Assembly: GCF_029767755.1 (NCBI RefSeq)
Contig: NZ_JARUQS010000001.1
Location: 1,364,001 to 1,428,000 of the forward strand
Length of the DNA: 64,000 nt
Reading direction: 5' to 3'
From: Thiomicrorhabdus sp. zzn3
GTDB taxonomy: Bacteria; Pseudomonadota; Gammaproteobacteria; Thiomicrospirales; Thiomicrospiraceae
Shown: positions 20,895 to 31,442 of the stretch, piece by piece
How positions within the stretch are numbered: position 1 is the stretch's first letter
How the letters are laid out: every line of letters starts with the position of its first letter
The notes under the pieces: generated by a model
Told to the model about the DNA's origin: nothing
Seen by the model: only the letters and a program-made list of their open reading frames with translations
Database searches by the model: none
Translations under genes and position numbers: made by a program

Positions 20895-22412
20895 TTAAGA
20901 ACCGTTATATATCCCTACCGGCTCCTGCCCGGCGGCGGCACGTGCACTTTGTGCATCATCATTACGCTCACTGTCAATCGATGCCAAATATTCAGGCGTA
21001 ATATCACCCGTTACATACTCCCCGCTGAAACAAGAGGTATCGAACAGTTTGATTTGCTCGTTACCGACACCCACGGCTTCAATCAGATCATCCAAGTCCT
21101 GATAGAAAAGACGGTCCGCACCGATAAATTCAGCGATCTCTTCGGTTGTACGATTATTCGCAACCAGTTCACTGGCAGACGGCATATCAATACCGTATAC
21201 ATAAGGGAAACGCACCGCCGGGGCCGCTGAAGCGAAATAAACCTTTTTCGCCCCTGCTTCACGGGCCATTTCAACGATCTGCCCGGAAGTCGTCCCTCGC
21301 ACGATGGAGTCGTCCACCAGCAATACATTTTTACCTTCAAACTCCAGATCGATCGGATTCAACTTCTGACGCACCGATTTCTTACGCAATTGCTGCCCGG
21401 GCATAATGAAGGTACGGCCAATGTAACGGTTTTTAATAAACCCTTCACGATAAGGCACTCCCAACTTCGAAGCCAACTCCAATGCAGAAGTTCGGCTGGT
21501 ATCCGGAATCGGCATGACCACATCAATATCGTGATCCGGCCAGACACGTAAAATTTGCTCCGCTAACTTTTCACCCATGCGCAAACGTGACTTATAGACG
21601 GAAATATCATCGATCATGGAATCCGGGCGGGCAAAATAGACAAATTCAAAGATACAGGGCGAATACTGAGGGTTTTCAGCGCACTGTTCATAGAAGATCT
21701 CACCCTGTTCAGTAATCACCACCGCTTCACCAGGCGCCAAATCTTTTTCAAGAGTAAACCCTAAGCCATCTAACGCCACCGATTCGGAAGCCACCATGTA
21801 ATCAGTACCATTGGCCGTTTCGCGCTTACCGACCACAACCGGACGGAGAGCAAAGGGGTCACGGAATGCAAATACGCCGACATTTGAAATGAGTCCAACC
21901 GCGGCATAGCCGCCTCGAGCACGTTTGTGAACCCCTCGAATCGCATTGAAAACATCACTTGGATCGATCACCAATTTCTTCTGCTGCATCAGCTCGTGTG
22001 CGAAGACATTCAGCAACACTTCCGAATCGGAATTGGTATTCAGATGACGCAAGTCCTGACGGTAAATTTCCTGCCCAAGCTGCTCAGCATTAGTAAGGTT
22101 ACCATTGTGGCCCATGGCGATACCGTAAGGGGAGTTCACATAGAAAGGCTGCGCTTCGGCGCTGGAAGAGGACCCCGCAGTGGGGTAACGCACATGACCG
22201 ATTCCCATACGGCCGTGCAAGTCTCGCATATGACGGGTACGAAATACGTCTTTGACCAGGCCATTATCCTTACGCTGATAAAAACGGCCGTTCTCACAAG
22301 TGACGATCCCGGCCGCATCCTGGCCGCGATGCTGCAAAATGGTTAAGGCGTCATAAATCTCTTGGTTCACAGAGTTGTGACCAACAGACACTATCCCAAC
22401 AATACCACACAT
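20895..22412 (-). CDS. purF: Amidophosphoribosyltransferase
   Basis: Catalyses the first step of purine synthesis, PRPP plus glutamine to phosphoribosylamine. The N-terminal MCGIVGIV supplies Cys2 as the glutaminase nucleophile after Met removal, and [11 protein letters not shown] follows. The PRPP-binding loop is [18 protein letters not shown] near residue 350. At 505 residues it is normal. In relatives cvpA lies immediately upstream; here only 72 bases separate purF from the SPOR-domain gene. Confidence 0.98.
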   Translation of the reverse strand: MCGIVGIVSVGHNSVNQEIYDALTILQHRGQDAAGIVTCENGRFYQRKDNGLVKDVFRTRHMRDLHGRMGIGHVRYPTAGSSSSAEAQPFYVNSPYGIAMGHNGNLTNAEQLGQEIYRQDLRHLNTNSDSEVLLNVFAHELMQQKKLVIDPSDVFNAIRGVHKRARGGYAAVGLISNVGVFAFRDPFALRPVVVGKRETANGTDYMVASESVALDGLGFTLEKDLAPGEAVVITEQGEIFYEQCAENPQYSPCIFEFVYFARPDSMIDDISVYKSRLRMGEKLAEQILRVWPDHDIDVVMPIPDTSRTSALELASKLGVPYREGFIKNRYIGRTFIMPGQQLRKKSVRQKLNPIDLEFEGKNVLLVDDSIVRGTTSGQIVEMAREAGAKKVYFASAAPAVRFPYVYGIDMPSASELVANNRTTEEIAEFIGADRLFYQDLDDLIEAVGVGNEQIKLFDTSCFSGEYVTGDITPEYLASIDSERNDDAQSARAAAGQEPVGIYNGS

Positions 22413-22484
22413 AGGGTTACTCTCTTTTTCAACGGTGAAAAGTTCTTAACGAACACAATGAATCAAATTCATAGATAAGACTGA

Positions 22485-23048
22485 CTATTTTAACCGCTCA
22501 ATTTGCGATTGGGTATGTAAAGCCTTATCAATTTTCTGTTTATCTCGCTCTGCGTCCGCCAAATTATCATATGGACCGGTACGAACCGAGAAGGTTCCAG
22601 TTTTTGGAAATTCTTTAATCCAGACTTTATAGTCACGATCCAACTCTCCCAACACTCGGTTGGCCTGGCGAATATCTTTAAAAGCCGCCACCTTCAACAA
22701 CCATTGACCGCTGTTGTTTTCATTTTGCTTAGCCGAAACTGAAGTAGAAGTGTTGGTCGTTTTTTCTAAAATCGAAGAGGCCGCCGGCTGAGTTTTAACG
22801 GAAGATTTGGAAACACCGTCACCGGCTTGAGTTAACGCATTTGTGTCTGCCGCCGAATCCATTTGTCCATCTGCGCTAGGCAGAACATAAGCCTGATTCA
22901 CCAGAGGCTGGTCGAAACTCTGTTCGATCACTTGCTCGCCTTCAGGCTGAAAATTCACCGGATTACTGTACCAGCTCGGCACAATGATGACTAACAACGT
23001 CAACCATATGACGGCGCCAGTCAACCTGAACTTACTGATTTCGTCCAT
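22485..23048 (-). CDS. SPOR-domain inner-membrane protein (DedD-like)
   Basis: The 187-residue protein has one membrane helix near the N-terminus (about 10-25, AVIWLTLLVIIVPSW) and a long low-complexity periplasmic linker. A C-terminal SPOR domain (about 110-187) follows, beginning GQWLLKVAAFKDIRQANRVL and containing FSVRTGPYDNLADAE. SPOR domains bind denuded glycan strands at division sites, so a role in septation is likely. The position between folC and purF is that of dedD. It overlaps the folC start by one base. Confidence 0.9.
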   Translation of the reverse strand: MDEISKFRLTGAVIWLTLLVIIVPSWYSNPVNFQPEGEQVIEQSFDQPLVNQAYVLPSADGQMDSAADTNALTQAGDGVSKSSVKTQPAASSILEKTTNTSTSVSAKQNENNSGQWLLKVAAFKDIRQANRVLGELDRDYKVWIKEFPKTGTFSVRTGPYDNLADAERDKQKIDKALHTQSQIERLK

Positions 23049-24391
23049 TAAGACACCTGTTCCAAACGGGATGTTTCTGTGAATAAATCAGAACCACTCT
23101 GAAGCGCCTCCAATACCTGGGAAACGGTAAAAAAAGACCCCCATACCAAAACGGGCAATGACACATCATCCTGCGCTTTCACACTTTCTACACACGCTTT
23201 AATAGAGTCAAACCCTATGATCTGCTCTTTGGTTACCCCCGCCTCTACCAGAAAAGCGGCTAACGTATTCAAGTCGGTGGCGCGAGGAATCTGTAAATCC
23301 GCAATGCGCCACTCTTTCACCCAAGGCGCAATCTGACGAATCATCGGCACACAATCCTTATCATTCAAAACCGAAAACAGACTAACAAATTGAGGCGTCT
23401 CGGACTGTTCGGCCAAATAATCCGCCAGCGCTTGGGCCGACTGCGGATTATGCGCCACGTCAATCAGCCAAGCACGTTCGCCAATCTGCAAACTCTGCAA
23501 ACGTCCGGGATGAACGGCTGTTTTGAGCCCCGTTTTAATCGCACCGCAATCTACCGGGAGACGTTCACGAATGGCATGCAACAGCGCGATCACACCGGCT
23601 GCATTCTGCAATTGAAATTCGCCTTTTAAGGCAGGAAACGGTAATTCTTTACAAAATAAAGTGTCTTGAGGTTCGGCTAAACTGAAAACCGACCAGGCCT
23701 GTTCGGTTTTAGCAAACCCAAAATCGCGCTGCAAGCCTTGCAGAGGCACTTGGTGCTGCTGGGCATAAGCAAACAGAGAGTGTGGCGGATTTGGGTCAGA
23801 ACAGATCGCGGGTTTGCCCGAGCGGGTAATGCCGGCTTTTTCTATCGCGATCTGTGAACGGTCATCTCCCAACCAGTCGGCATGATCCACATCGATGGCG
23901 GTAATCAGAGCTGCGTCGGCATCCACCAGGTTCACCGCATCCAAACGGCCGCCCAAGCCTACCTCGAGTACAGCGACATCGACTTGAGCCTGCTTAAACA
24001 ACCACAAAGCGGCCAAGGTGGAAAACTCAAAATAGGTGAGTTTAATGTCGCCGCGGGCCACTTCAATTTCAGCAAATGCCTCCACAATTGCCTGGTCAGA
24101 AGCCAGCTGACCATCAATCTGAATACGCTCATTAAAACGCAGGATATGCGGAGAGGTGTACTGTCCGACTTGATAGCCCTGAGCTTTCAGGATCGCCGAA
24201 AGCATGGCGACACTGGACCCTTTACCATTGGTACCGGAAACTGAAATCACAAACTCTGCAGGCCTGTTGATGTTCAGTTTTTCAGCTACTTGGCCGACAC
24301 GTTCAATGCCCAGATCAATCTCCTGTGCATGCAGTGCGAGCAGCCAATCGATCCAGGCTTGAAGTCCAGATTGTCTGGATGGGGCGTTCAT
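23048..24391 (-). CDS. folC: Bifunctional folylpolyglutamate synthase / dihydrofolate synthase
   Basis: Adds glutamate to dihydropteroate and later to folates. The Mur-ligase-type ATP loop is SVSGTNGKGSSVAML near residue 52, followed by YTSPHILRFNERIQI, the Mg site EVGLGGRLDAVN and the C-terminal-domain motif LIDVAHNPQSAQAL. At 447 residues it is full length. It sits between accD and the SPOR gene. Two CAGGCCTG octamers occur inside it (about 23694 and 24259). Confidence 0.97.
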   Translation of the reverse strand: MNAPSRQSGLQAWIDWLLALHAQEIDLGIERVGQVAEKLNINRPAEFVISVSGTNGKGSSVAMLSAILKAQGYQVGQYTSPHILRFNERIQIDGQLASDQAIVEAFAEIEVARGDIKLTYFEFSTLAALWLFKQAQVDVAVLEVGLGGRLDAVNLVDADAALITAIDVDHADWLGDDRSQIAIEKAGITRSGKPAICSDPNPPHSLFAYAQQHQVPLQGLQRDFGFAKTEQAWSVFSLAEPQDTLFCKELPFPALKGEFQLQNAAGVIALLHAIRERLPVDCGAIKTGLKTAVHPGRLQSLQIGERAWLIDVAHNPQSAQALADYLAEQSETPQFVSLFSVLNDKDCVPMIRQIAPWVKEWRIADLQIPRATDLNTLAAFLVEAGVTKEQIIGFDSIKACVESVKAQDDVSLPVLVWGSFFTVSQVLEALQSGSDLFTETSRLEQVS

Positions 24392-24414
24392 TAACTCTTA
24401 AATCAACCCTGTAA

Positions 24415-25269
24415 TTACGCCGGCTTATTCAGCAGCATTTTACACATGCTGGAAATTTCATTGCTCAACTCGTGACGGTGAATAATGCGATCAACTGCAC
24501 CATGCTCCAACAGGAACTCACTGCGCTGGAAGCCTTCCGGCAATTTTTCACGTACCGTCTGTTCGATCACTCGCGGCCCGGCAAAACCGATCAACGCTTT
24601 AGGTTCGGCCACATTGATGTCGCCCAACATCGCAAAACTGGCAGAAACGCCCCCCATGGTCGGATCGGTCAACACCGAAATAAACGGCAAGCCTTTCGCA
24701 CGCAGACGTCCCAACGCGGCACTGGTTTTAGCCATTTGCATCAATGAGAACAAGGCTTCCTGCATACGCGCACCACCACTGGCAGAGAAACAGATCAGCG
24801 GGCATTCTCGCTCAATGGCTTCGTTCACGGCGCGTACAAACTTTTCACCCACGACCGATCCCATGGAACCGCCCATGAATTTAAATTCAAAAGCGGCCGC
24901 CACCACCTCCAAACCGTTAATCGTCCCCACTTCGGTAATCAAAGCGTCTTTTTCACCCGTGGCTTTTTGCGCTTGGGTAATACGGTCTTTATATTTTTTC
25001 AGATCCTTGAACTTCAACGCATCAACCGGAGAGATGTTGCCGGAAATCTCACGGCTGGAACCCTCATCAAAAAAGGCGTGCAAACGTTCACGTCCGCCCA
25101 AACGCATGTGATGGTCACACTTCGGACACACTTCCTGGTTACGTTTGACTTCCGCACGATACAAAGTGCTTTCACATTTTGGACATTTCGTCCACAACCC
25201 TTCCGGCACCGAGCTTTTGCGCTCAGTCACCTGTTTAATGCTAGGGAGGATCTTTTCAAACCAGTTCAT
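24415..25269 (-). CDS. accD: Acetyl-CoA carboxylase carboxyltransferase subunit beta
   Basis: The zinc-containing beta subunit transfers the carboxyl from biotin to acetyl-CoA in fatty acid synthesis. The four zinc cysteines are seen in [17 protein letters not shown] (first pair) and CPKCDHHM. Later come the carboxyltransferase segments [19 protein letters not shown] and [16 protein letters not shown]. The family start [10 protein letters not shown] has AGGAG 10 bases upstream; the longer frame to 25290 would overlap trpA. Length is 284 residues. Confidence 0.97.
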   Translation of the reverse strand: MNWFEKILPSIKQVTERKSSVPEGLWTKCPKCESTLYRAEVKRNQEVCPKCDHHMRLGGRERLHAFFDEGSSREISGNISPVDALKFKDLKKYKDRITQAQKATGEKDALITEVGTINGLEVVAAAFEFKFMGGSMGSVVGEKFVRAVNEAIERECPLICFSASGGARMQEALFSLMQMAKTSAALGRLRAKGLPFISVLTDPTMGGVSASFAMLGDINVAEPKALIGFAGPRVIEQTVREKLPEGFQRSEFLLEHGAVDRIIHRHELSNEISSMCKMLLNKPA

Positions 25270-25276
25270 CTTATAC

Positions 25277-26107
25277 TTACTCCTGAACATTCAATGCGTC
25301 TGCGCGATCGATCGCAGCACGGAATTCTGTCATCTTCTCACCAAGCGCCAATTCGATCTCATACAGATCACAATGCGCGTTAGCCTCAATCAGGCTCACC
25401 AATGCGGAACCGACAATCACCGCGTCGCCTAACTGGGCCATCTGATAGGCATTTTCGCCGTTACGAATACCAAAACCGATCCCCATTGGCATATCCATTT
25501 TATCTTGCAGTCTTTCGATTTGACGGGCGACATCTGCCGCATCCAGTTCATTCGAACCGGTTACCCCCTTAAGGGAGACGTAATACACAAAACCGCTGCC
25601 CTTCTGATTTACCGCGGCCAAACGGGATTCCGGGGTCGTTGGCGAGACCAAGAAAATACGGTCGAGGCCCACTTGGTTTAGCGCTTCAAAGTAACCCATA
25701 CTCTCTTCAGGCGGCATATCGACGGTCAACACCCCATCAACACCCACTGAGCTGGCTGCCGAGGCAAAAGCCTCGTAACCTTCAGCTTCAATTGGATTAA
25801 GGTAACCCATCAAAATAATCGGAGTTTCATTATCCTTTTCTCGGAATGCACGAACATACTCCAATACATCATCCAAACTGACATTATGCTCCAAAGCACG
25901 CTCAACCGCTTTTTGAATCACCGGGCCGTCCGCCATCGGGTCGGAAAAAGGCACACCCAGCTCAATCATATCCGCACCCTTTTCGACCAGTTTATGCATT
26001 AATGCCACCGTGGCGTTCGGTCTTGGATCGCCGGCAGTCACATAAGGGACTAAAGCGGTTTTTCCCTGTGCCTTCAGGGCGCTTAATGTTTTTTGAATCC
26101 TACTCAT
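25277..26107 (-). CDS. trpA: Tryptophan synthase alpha chain
   Basis: Cleaves indole-3-glycerol phosphate and channels indole to TrpB. The TIM barrel (276 residues) shows the catalytic Glu in [16 protein letters not shown] near residue 50, the catalytic Asp in [12 protein letters not shown], and the phosphate site [10 protein letters not shown]. trpB lies 166 bases upstream on the same strand, a longer gap than the overlapping trpBA of most bacteria. accD follows at once. Confidence 0.98.
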   Translation of the reverse strand: MSRIQKTLSALKAQGKTALVPYVTAGDPRPNATVALMHKLVEKGADMIELGVPFSDPMADGPVIQKAVERALEHNVSLDDVLEYVRAFREKDNETPIILMGYLNPIEAEGYEAFASAASSVGVDGVLTVDMPPEESMGYFEALNQVGLDRIFLVSPTTPESRLAAVNQKGSGFVYYVSLKGVTGSNELDAADVARQIERLQDKMDMPMGIGFGIRNGENAYQMAQLGDAVIVGSALVSLIEANAHCDLYEIELALGEKMTEFRAAIDRADALNVQE

Positions 26108-26273
26108 AATGTCTAAATTCTTTTCATCATTTTAAAAACTACCGCCATGTATTCTAACCGTCATGAGGTTAGCGAAATCGCGGCAAAAGCTCGGTGAAAA
26201 AAGCGCAGTTTGCGTTGGCAACTGAGCATTTTTGAATCCAGCTTTTAACAAAGAGTTTGCAAACCGCAATAGG
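26108..26273. other. 166-base trpB-trpA spacer, no gene seen
   Basis: A short CTAACC / GGTTAG hairpin (about 26155-26173, loop of seven) is visible, and smaller pairings follow. It lacks a T-run on the minus strand, so it does not look like a terminator. trpA carries no convincing promoter here. Long trpB-trpA spacers are unusual because the two subunits are made in equal amounts. Confidence 0.5.
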
Positions 26274-27479
26274 TTAAAATTCGAAGCCTTCGATTTGGGC
26301 TATCGTATTCATATCCTTATCACCGCGACCGGAAAGGTTAACAATAATAATCTGATCTGCACTCATTGTCGGTGCCAACTTAGTTGCATAAGCGATTGCA
26401 TGGCTCGACTCTAAGGCCGGGATAATCCCCTCATATTTGGTTAAATCACGAAAACCCTGCAGGGCTTCTTCGTCATTGATGGCCACATAATTGGCACGGC
26501 CAATGTCTTTTAACCACGCATGCTCCGGCCCGACTCCCGGATAATCCAGACCGGCTGAAATGGAGTGCGTGCCGACAATCTGCCCATGTTCATCCTGCAT
26601 CAAATAGGTACGGTTTCCATGCAACACGCCAGGCTTCCCGGCACACAGAGGGGCCGCATGTTCACCCGTTTCTATTCCGTGGCCGGCGGCCTCAACGCCG
26701 TAAATCGCAACCCCCTCATCTGGAAGAAACTCATGGAAAAGACCAATGGCATTGGAGCCGCCACCGACACACGCCACTAACGCATCCGGCAGTTTGCCTT
26801 CTTTTTCCAGGATTTGTTCACGCGCCTCACGACCGATGATGGCCTGAAAATCTCTCACCATGGCCGGGTAAGGATGAGGCCCTGCGGCGGTCCCAATAAT
26901 ATAGAAGGTATTATCCACATTCGTCACCCAGTCACGCATGGCTTCATTCAAAGCATCTTTCAGAGTACGCGTACCCGATTCAACCGCTACCACGGTGGCA
27001 CCCAGCATTTTCATGCGCGCCACATTCGGAGCCTGGCGAACCACATCATCCGCCCCCATATACACCACGCATTCCAGTCCCAAGCGGGCCGCAACCGTGG
27101 CACTCGCCACACCATGCTGTCCCGCTCCGGTTTCAGCAATAATGCGTGTCTTGCCCAAACGTTTTGCCAGCAAGGCCTGACCGATGGTGTTATTGACCTT
27201 GTGCGCACCGGTATGATTCAAATCTTCACGTTTCAGATAGATTTTGGCCCCGCCCAGACTTTCCGACCAACGTTTAGCGTAGTATAGCGGCGTTGGACGC
27301 CCTACATAATCACGCAAATCATCGTTTAATTCATTGAGAAAAGCCGGATCGTTTTTCAGGCTTTGGTATTCCTGATTCAACTGTTCCAATGCAGCCATCA
27401 GGGTCTCTGGCGCAAAGATACCGCCATAAGGCCCAAAATGACCGTGCTCATCTGGAAATTTTGCAAAATCTACTGTCAT
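26274..27479 (-). CDS. trpB: Tryptophan synthase beta chain
   Basis: PLP enzyme that joins indole and serine to tryptophan. The PLP lysine is in [15 protein letters not shown] near residue 90, the catalytic [10 protein letters not shown] follows, and the phosphate cradle [10 protein letters not shown] is near 235. Its 401 residues fit the TrpB1 class that pairs with TrpA. It overlaps trpF by four bases, giving the order trpF-trpB-trpA. Confidence 0.98.
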   Translation of the reverse strand: MTVDFAKFPDEHGHFGPYGGIFAPETLMAALEQLNQEYQSLKNDPAFLNELNDDLRDYVGRPTPLYYAKRWSESLGGAKIYLKREDLNHTGAHKVNNTIGQALLAKRLGKTRIIAETGAGQHGVASATVAARLGLECVVYMGADDVVRQAPNVARMKMLGATVVAVESGTRTLKDALNEAMRDWVTNVDNTFYIIGTAAGPHPYPAMVRDFQAIIGREAREQILEKEGKLPDALVACVGGGSNAIGLFHEFLPDEGVAIYGVEAAGHGIETGEHAAPLCAGKPGVLHGNRTYLMQDEHGQIVGTHSISAGLDYPGVGPEHAWLKDIGRANYVAINDEEALQGFRDLTKYEGIIPALESSHAIAYATKLAPTMSADQIIIVNLSGRGDKDMNTIAQIEGFEF

Positions 27480-28132
27480 TCAACTGTACTCATTACTTGT
27501 TGCATAAATTCGATTATTTTTTCAGCCGATTTGACGCCCTTTTCGGCTTCGACACCGCCACTGACGTCCACCGCCCAAGGTGCGACTTGATAAATGGCAT
27601 CGGCCACATTACCAGCCTTTAAACCGCCCGCCAGCACAATCGGCTTGACGAAATCGTGCGGAACCCATTGCCAGTTAAACTGTTCGCCGGTTCCACCGGG
27701 CACACCCGCTTTATAGGTGTCTAACAACAGAGCATTAGCCGACTCATACTCATTGGCCAGGGCGTGCAAATCGGTATGCGCCTGCATACGCACCGCTTTC
27801 ATATAAGGACGTTTGAACTGCTCGCAAAATTCAGCGGTTTCATCACCATGAAACTGCAGCAAGTCAATCTGCACCGAGTCCAATACGGCCTGGACATACT
27901 CCGCACTCGGATTCACAAACAGTGCCGTTTTGGTGACAAACGCCGGCATGGAAGCTGCAATTAAGCAGGCCTGATCAATTTCAACATGACGCGGACTCGG
28001 CTCGTAAAATACTAAACCGATTGCATCTGCACCGCTCTGGGCGACCGCCAAACCGTCTTCTACCGAGGTAATGCCGCAGATTTTAACACGGGTTCTCAAC
28101 GGCTTTTGAGCTGACCTTTGAGAAGATGTCAT
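27476..28132 (-). CDS. trpF: Phosphoribosylanthranilate isomerase
   Basis: Amadori rearrangement in tryptophan synthesis. The catalytic Cys is in [13 protein letters not shown], with [11 protein letters not shown] and the phosphate site [11 protein letters not shown] later. An upstream GTG (28138) is possible. However, GAGGT lies 9 bases before the ATG at 28132, and that ATG overlaps the truA stop in an ATGA junction, so I choose it (218 residues). Confidence 0.96.
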   Translation of the reverse strand: MTSSQRSAQKPLRTRVKICGITSVEDGLAVAQSGADAIGLVFYEPSPRHVEIDQACLIAASMPAFVTKTALFVNPSAEYVQAVLDSVQIDLLQFHGDETAEFCEQFKRPYMKAVRMQAHTDLHALANEYESANALLLDTYKAGVPGGTGEQFNWQWVPHDFVKPIVLAGGLKAGNVADAIYQVAPWAVDVSGGVEAEKGVKSAEKIIEFMQQVMSTVE

Positions 28133-28917
28133 TGCCACAATACCTCATTGACCGGCACTCGAGGAATCTCTAGTTCATCTGGATATAGTGCGTTGACAAA
28201 ATAAAGACCGCTCGCTGGAGCGGTCACGCCTGCTTGGGTTCGATCGCGCTGCTTTAACAGCGTTTCCACCCAGGATTCTGACTTTTCACCTCGGCCGATC
28301 TCCATCAGGGTACCGCTGATGTTACGCACCATGTGATGCAAAAAAGCATTTGCCTGAATATCGATAAACACAAAGTCTCCACGTCGCGAAACAGTGACTT
28401 GCTGTACCTCCCGCATGGCATGCGAGGCTTGACAAGCCGCCGCACGAAATGAAGAAAAATCCTGTTCACCAATCAAAGCTTGAGCCGCCCGATGCATGAT
28501 GTCATGATCCAGCCACTGCGGTTCCCACGTCACACGATCCGCCAATACCGCAGAATGCACCGCACGATTAAAAATCACATAACGATATTGTCTCGCCACT
28601 GCACTGAAGCGGGCGTGAAAATCGTCTTCAACCTCTTTAGCCCAGGCAATGCGAATATCATACGGCAGCTTGGTATTCGCCCCCTGAACCCACGCTTTCA
28701 GAGGGCGTGAGTTCGCCGTTTCAAAATGCACCACCTGTCCAACGGCATGTACGCCAGTATCCGTTCGTCCGGCACAATGCAGTTCAACCTGGTGATCAGC
28801 AATTTCCGTTAGCGCTTTTTCTACCCAGCCCTGTACAGAATCACAATGTGACTGCCGCTGCCAGCCGCAATAACCGGTTCCTTGATACTCGACACCTAAT
28901 GCAATACGTTTAGTCAA
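28129..28917 (-). CDS. truA: tRNA pseudouridine(38-40) synthase
   Basis: Modifies uridines in the anticodon stem-loop. The catalytic Asp is in AGRTDTGVHAVGQVVHF near residue 55, and the family segment FLHHMVRNISGTLMEIGRGE is near 210. At 262 residues it is normal. In Pseudomonas fimV lies between asd and truA; here only 19 bases separate them. Confidence 0.98.
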   Translation of the reverse strand: MTKRIALGVEYQGTGYCGWQRQSHCDSVQGWVEKALTEIADHQVELHCAGRTDTGVHAVGQVVHFETANSRPLKAWVQGANTKLPYDIRIAWAKEVEDDFHARFSAVARQYRYVIFNRAVHSAVLADRVTWEPQWLDHDIMHRAAQALIGEQDFSSFRAAACQASHAMREVQQVTVSRRGDFVFIDIQANAFLHHMVRNISGTLMEIGRGEKSESWVETLLKQRDRTQAGVTAPASGLYFVNALYPDELEIPRVPVNEVLWQ

Positions 28918-28936
28918 AACGTCGCCTGAACTTCAA

Positions 28937-29959
28937 TTACAGATATTTTTCAATCAACAACTCGGCAATCTGTACGGTGTTGGTCGCCGCTCCTTTGCGT
29001 ACATTGTCAGCGACAACCCACAGGTTCAAACCCTTTTCACAAGAGATGTCTTCACGCACACGCCCCACGTAAACCGGATTGGTATCTGCTGCATCGCTCA
29101 CCGCTGTCGGATAACCGCCATCGACATGTTCGTCGATTAACACAATTCCGTCTGCCTTTGAAAATAGGCTCTTCGCTTCTTCGGCGGTAATTTTTTTCTC
29201 GGTTTCAACGTGAACGGCTTCGCTGTGACCATAGAAAACGGGGACACGTACCGCAGTCGGATTAACCAGAATAGCGTCGTCTGCCATGATCTTCTTGGTC
29301 TCCCACACCATTTTCATCTCTTCCTTGGTGTAGCCGTTATCCATAAAGACATCAATCTGAGGAATGCAGTTGAAAGCGATCTGTTTTGGATAAACTTTGC
29401 TTTCCACCGGCTTCATATTCAACAGATCTGCCGTCTGCTTAGCCAACTCCTGAATGGCTTCGTTACCCGAACCTGAAACAGCCTGATAAGTCGCAACATT
29501 GATGCGCTTGATCCCTACTGCATCATAAATTGGTTTTAACGCCACCAACATCTGAATGGTAGAACAGTTTGGGTTGGCAATAATGCCGCGCTGGGTATAT
29601 CCAGCGACTGCATCCGGGTTGACTTCCGGAACCACCAGCGGAATATCATCGTCGTAACGGAATTGTGAAGTGTTATCGACTACGACACACCCCGCTTCCG
29701 CCGCTTTAGGCGCATAAATCGCCGACACACTGGCTCCAGGAGAGAACAGACCGATTTGCACTTTCGAGAAATCAAATGTTTCCAGGTCCTCTACTTCTAC
29801 CCAACCACCTTTAAACTGCAATTTTTTCCCCGCTGAACGGCTACTTGCCAGAGGGTAGAGTTTGCCAACTGGAAAATCACGCTCTTCCAGTACTTTCAAA
29901 ATAGTCTCTCCAACTGCTCCTGTAGCACCCACGACGGCGATGTCATACAACTTTGTCAT
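28937..29959 (-). CDS. asd: Aspartate-semialdehyde dehydrogenase
   Basis: Makes aspartate semialdehyde for lysine, methionine, threonine and diaminopimelate. The NADP loop is VVGATGAVGETILKVL, the active-site Cys is in GIIANPNCSTIQMLVAL, and the substrate-binding region with VPVFYGHSEAVHVE (His) follows. The 340 residues fit the USG-1-like / Gram-positive-type branch common in Pseudomonas and relatives. Confidence 0.97.
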   Translation of the reverse strand: MTKLYDIAVVGATGAVGETILKVLEERDFPVGKLYPLASSRSAGKKLQFKGGWVEVEDLETFDFSKVQIGLFSPGASVSAIYAPKAAEAGCVVVDNTSQFRYDDDIPLVVPEVNPDAVAGYTQRGIIANPNCSTIQMLVALKPIYDAVGIKRINVATYQAVSGSGNEAIQELAKQTADLLNMKPVESKVYPKQIAFNCIPQIDVFMDNGYTKEEMKMVWETKKIMADDAILVNPTAVRVPVFYGHSEAVHVETEKKITAEEAKSLFSKADGIVLIDEHVDGGYPTAVSDAADTNPVYVGRVREDISCEKGLNLWVVADNVRKGAATNTVQIAELLIEKYL

Positions 29960-30040
29960 GATTTCTCTCTTTCCTTGTTTTAAGGGTTGCCCCTCGTTCG
30001 TTGCAAATCAATAATTTTTTATTACTAAAACCTAAAAAGT

Positions 30041-30538
30041 TCAGGCTTGGTTTTTTAAGAGCGTTTCTTGTGCCGCTTCAGTTCTGGCCTCTCCAGCCTG
30101 CTCTTTTTGGCTTAAATCATCCAGGCCTGCTGGTGTCCACTGGCCCCTCTCCTCTTCTGGAAGGCTAACAATCAGCCCTCCTTCAGTCAATTCCCGACTC
30201 TCGCCAATAAATTTGCCGCCCGCTTCAATGGTCACCTCGCCGCAAATCAGCTCACCAATCAACTTTCCACCAGACAGGATATCAATCCGTTCGCAAGCCA
30301 CCTTGCCCTCCAGCACGCCACTAAGCACGATTGTACGCGCCTTAATCAGGCCAACAACTTCTCCTTGCGCACCAATGGAAACATCGTAGTCACTCTCGAT
30401 CACACCATCGATACGGCCATCAATATGCAAGGCTCCGCCTAATTGGCTGAATTCGCCGCTAAAGACACACCCCGGTGCAATAATTGTTTTTCCACCTTCT
30501 GAACGCGCTCGTTTACGACTTGACTTAAAGATCCCCAT
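30041..30538 (-). CDS. Bactofilin family protein
   Basis: A polymer-forming cytoskeletal protein that typically positions cell-wall enzymes. The 165-residue product has a basic N-terminus, then a right-handed beta-helix of short repeats (about 22-125) with the bactofilin pattern TIIAPGCVFSGEF, LHIDGRIDGVIESD and GGKLIGELICGEVTIE. The C-terminus is unstructured. The start MGIFKSSRKRARS at 30538 has a strong GAGGGG upstream and lies inside the end of the M23 peptidase gene, a 100-base overlap. The same partnership occurs in Helicobacter (ccmA with csd1), implying a shape or wall-growth role (inference). Confidence 0.92.
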   Translation of the reverse strand: MGIFKSSRKRARSEGGKTIIAPGCVFSGEFSQLGGALHIDGRIDGVIESDYDVSIGAQGEVVGLIKARTIVLSGVLEGKVACERIDILSGGKLIGELICGEVTIEAGGKFIGESRELTEGGLIVSLPEEERGQWTPAGLDDLSQKEQAGEARTEAAQETLLKNQA

Positions 30539-31419
30539 GGCACCCCCTCGACCTTTTGGAAAATGGTATCGTAAGCCTGCAGATTCCACTCCACAAACGG
30601 AGCCGGATTCAATTTACGCTGCACAAATGTCACTTCGTAATGCAGGTGATTTCCTGAAGAGAGGCCTGTGGAGCCAATCCCTCCGATAACGTCACCTTTT
30701 TGCACAAACTGCCCTGTCTTCACATCCAAACGACTTAGATGGCCATAATGGGTCTTAAAGCCATTCGCATGTGAAAGAATAATCAAATTGCCAAAACCAC
30801 TGTTTTTGTGAAAACCGGCATACTCTACAACACCATCTGCGGTCGCAATGACGGCGGCCCCTTTTTCGCCGCGGTAATCAATCCCTTTGTGAAACTGCTT
30901 GGTCCCGCGAACCGGGTGAGTTCGCCACCCATAGGAACTGCTGACCCCGACAAAATCGGCCACCGGTCGGCCATTGGGAACCATCTCCAGCATCAGGCTT
31001 TTCCCCAGAGCGCTTAATTGAACCAGCTTGACCCGTTCCTCTACAGGCTTTTCCGGCTCTTCTGCACTGGTACTACTGCCGATCAACTCTTCCAAACCTT
31101 GCAGGGTCTGATCAAGCAGCTCTGCCTGTTTGGTCTTCTCTTCGAGTTCTGATTCCAGCAAACGCTTTTCCGACGAGAGATGAATGTAATCATTCTTCTT
31201 TTCGCTCAGCATCAGTTCATAGCTGTGAACGGCTTCACTGTGCTTGCGTTCAATCTGCTCGGCTTGATGGCTATACCACCAAATCGCGGCCGCACCACCA
31301 GACCAAACAATAAACAGAACAAACAGAATCAGCCACGCAAATCGCTTAAAAATCTGTTTAAACGAATAATCACGCGCGCCGTGCACGTCACTGATGGTGA
31401 TCGTAAAATGATTACGCAT
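30439..31419 (-). CDS. M23 family metallopeptidase, membrane-anchored
   Basis: A predicted periplasmic peptidoglycan endopeptidase. Residues about 25-48 form one membrane helix and about 55-105 a coiled coil. The LytM/M23 domain occupies about 140-275: HPVRGTKQFHKGIDYRG (zinc His and Asp), VEYAGFHKNSGFGNLIILSH, then HYGHLSRLDV and GLSSGNHLHYEV with the remaining zinc His. The last 34 codons overlap the downstream bactofilin in another frame. The catalytic residues look intact, so it is probably active rather than an EnvC/NlpD-like activator. Confidence 0.93.
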   Translation of the reverse strand: MRNHFTITISDVHGARDYSFKQIFKRFAWLILFVLFIVWSGGAAAIWWYSHQAEQIERKHSEAVHSYELMLSEKKNDYIHLSSEKRLLESELEEKTKQAELLDQTLQGLEELIGSSTSAEEPEKPVEERVKLVQLSALGKSLMLEMVPNGRPVADFVGVSSSYGWRTHPVRGTKQFHKGIDYRGEKGAAVIATADGVVEYAGFHKNSGFGNLIILSHANGFKTHYGHLSRLDVKTGQFVQKGDVIGGIGSTGLSSGNHLHYEVTFVQRKLNPAPFVEWNLQAYDTIFQKVEGVPWGSLSQVVNERVQKVEKQLLHRGVSLAANSAN

Positions 31420-31442
31420 GAAGAGCTTTAATTCTGTTCTGA

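Noticed and set aside
26108-26273. trp attenuator or leader peptide in the trpB-trpA spacer
   Set aside because: No Trp-rich short frame or terminator/antiterminator pair could be found.
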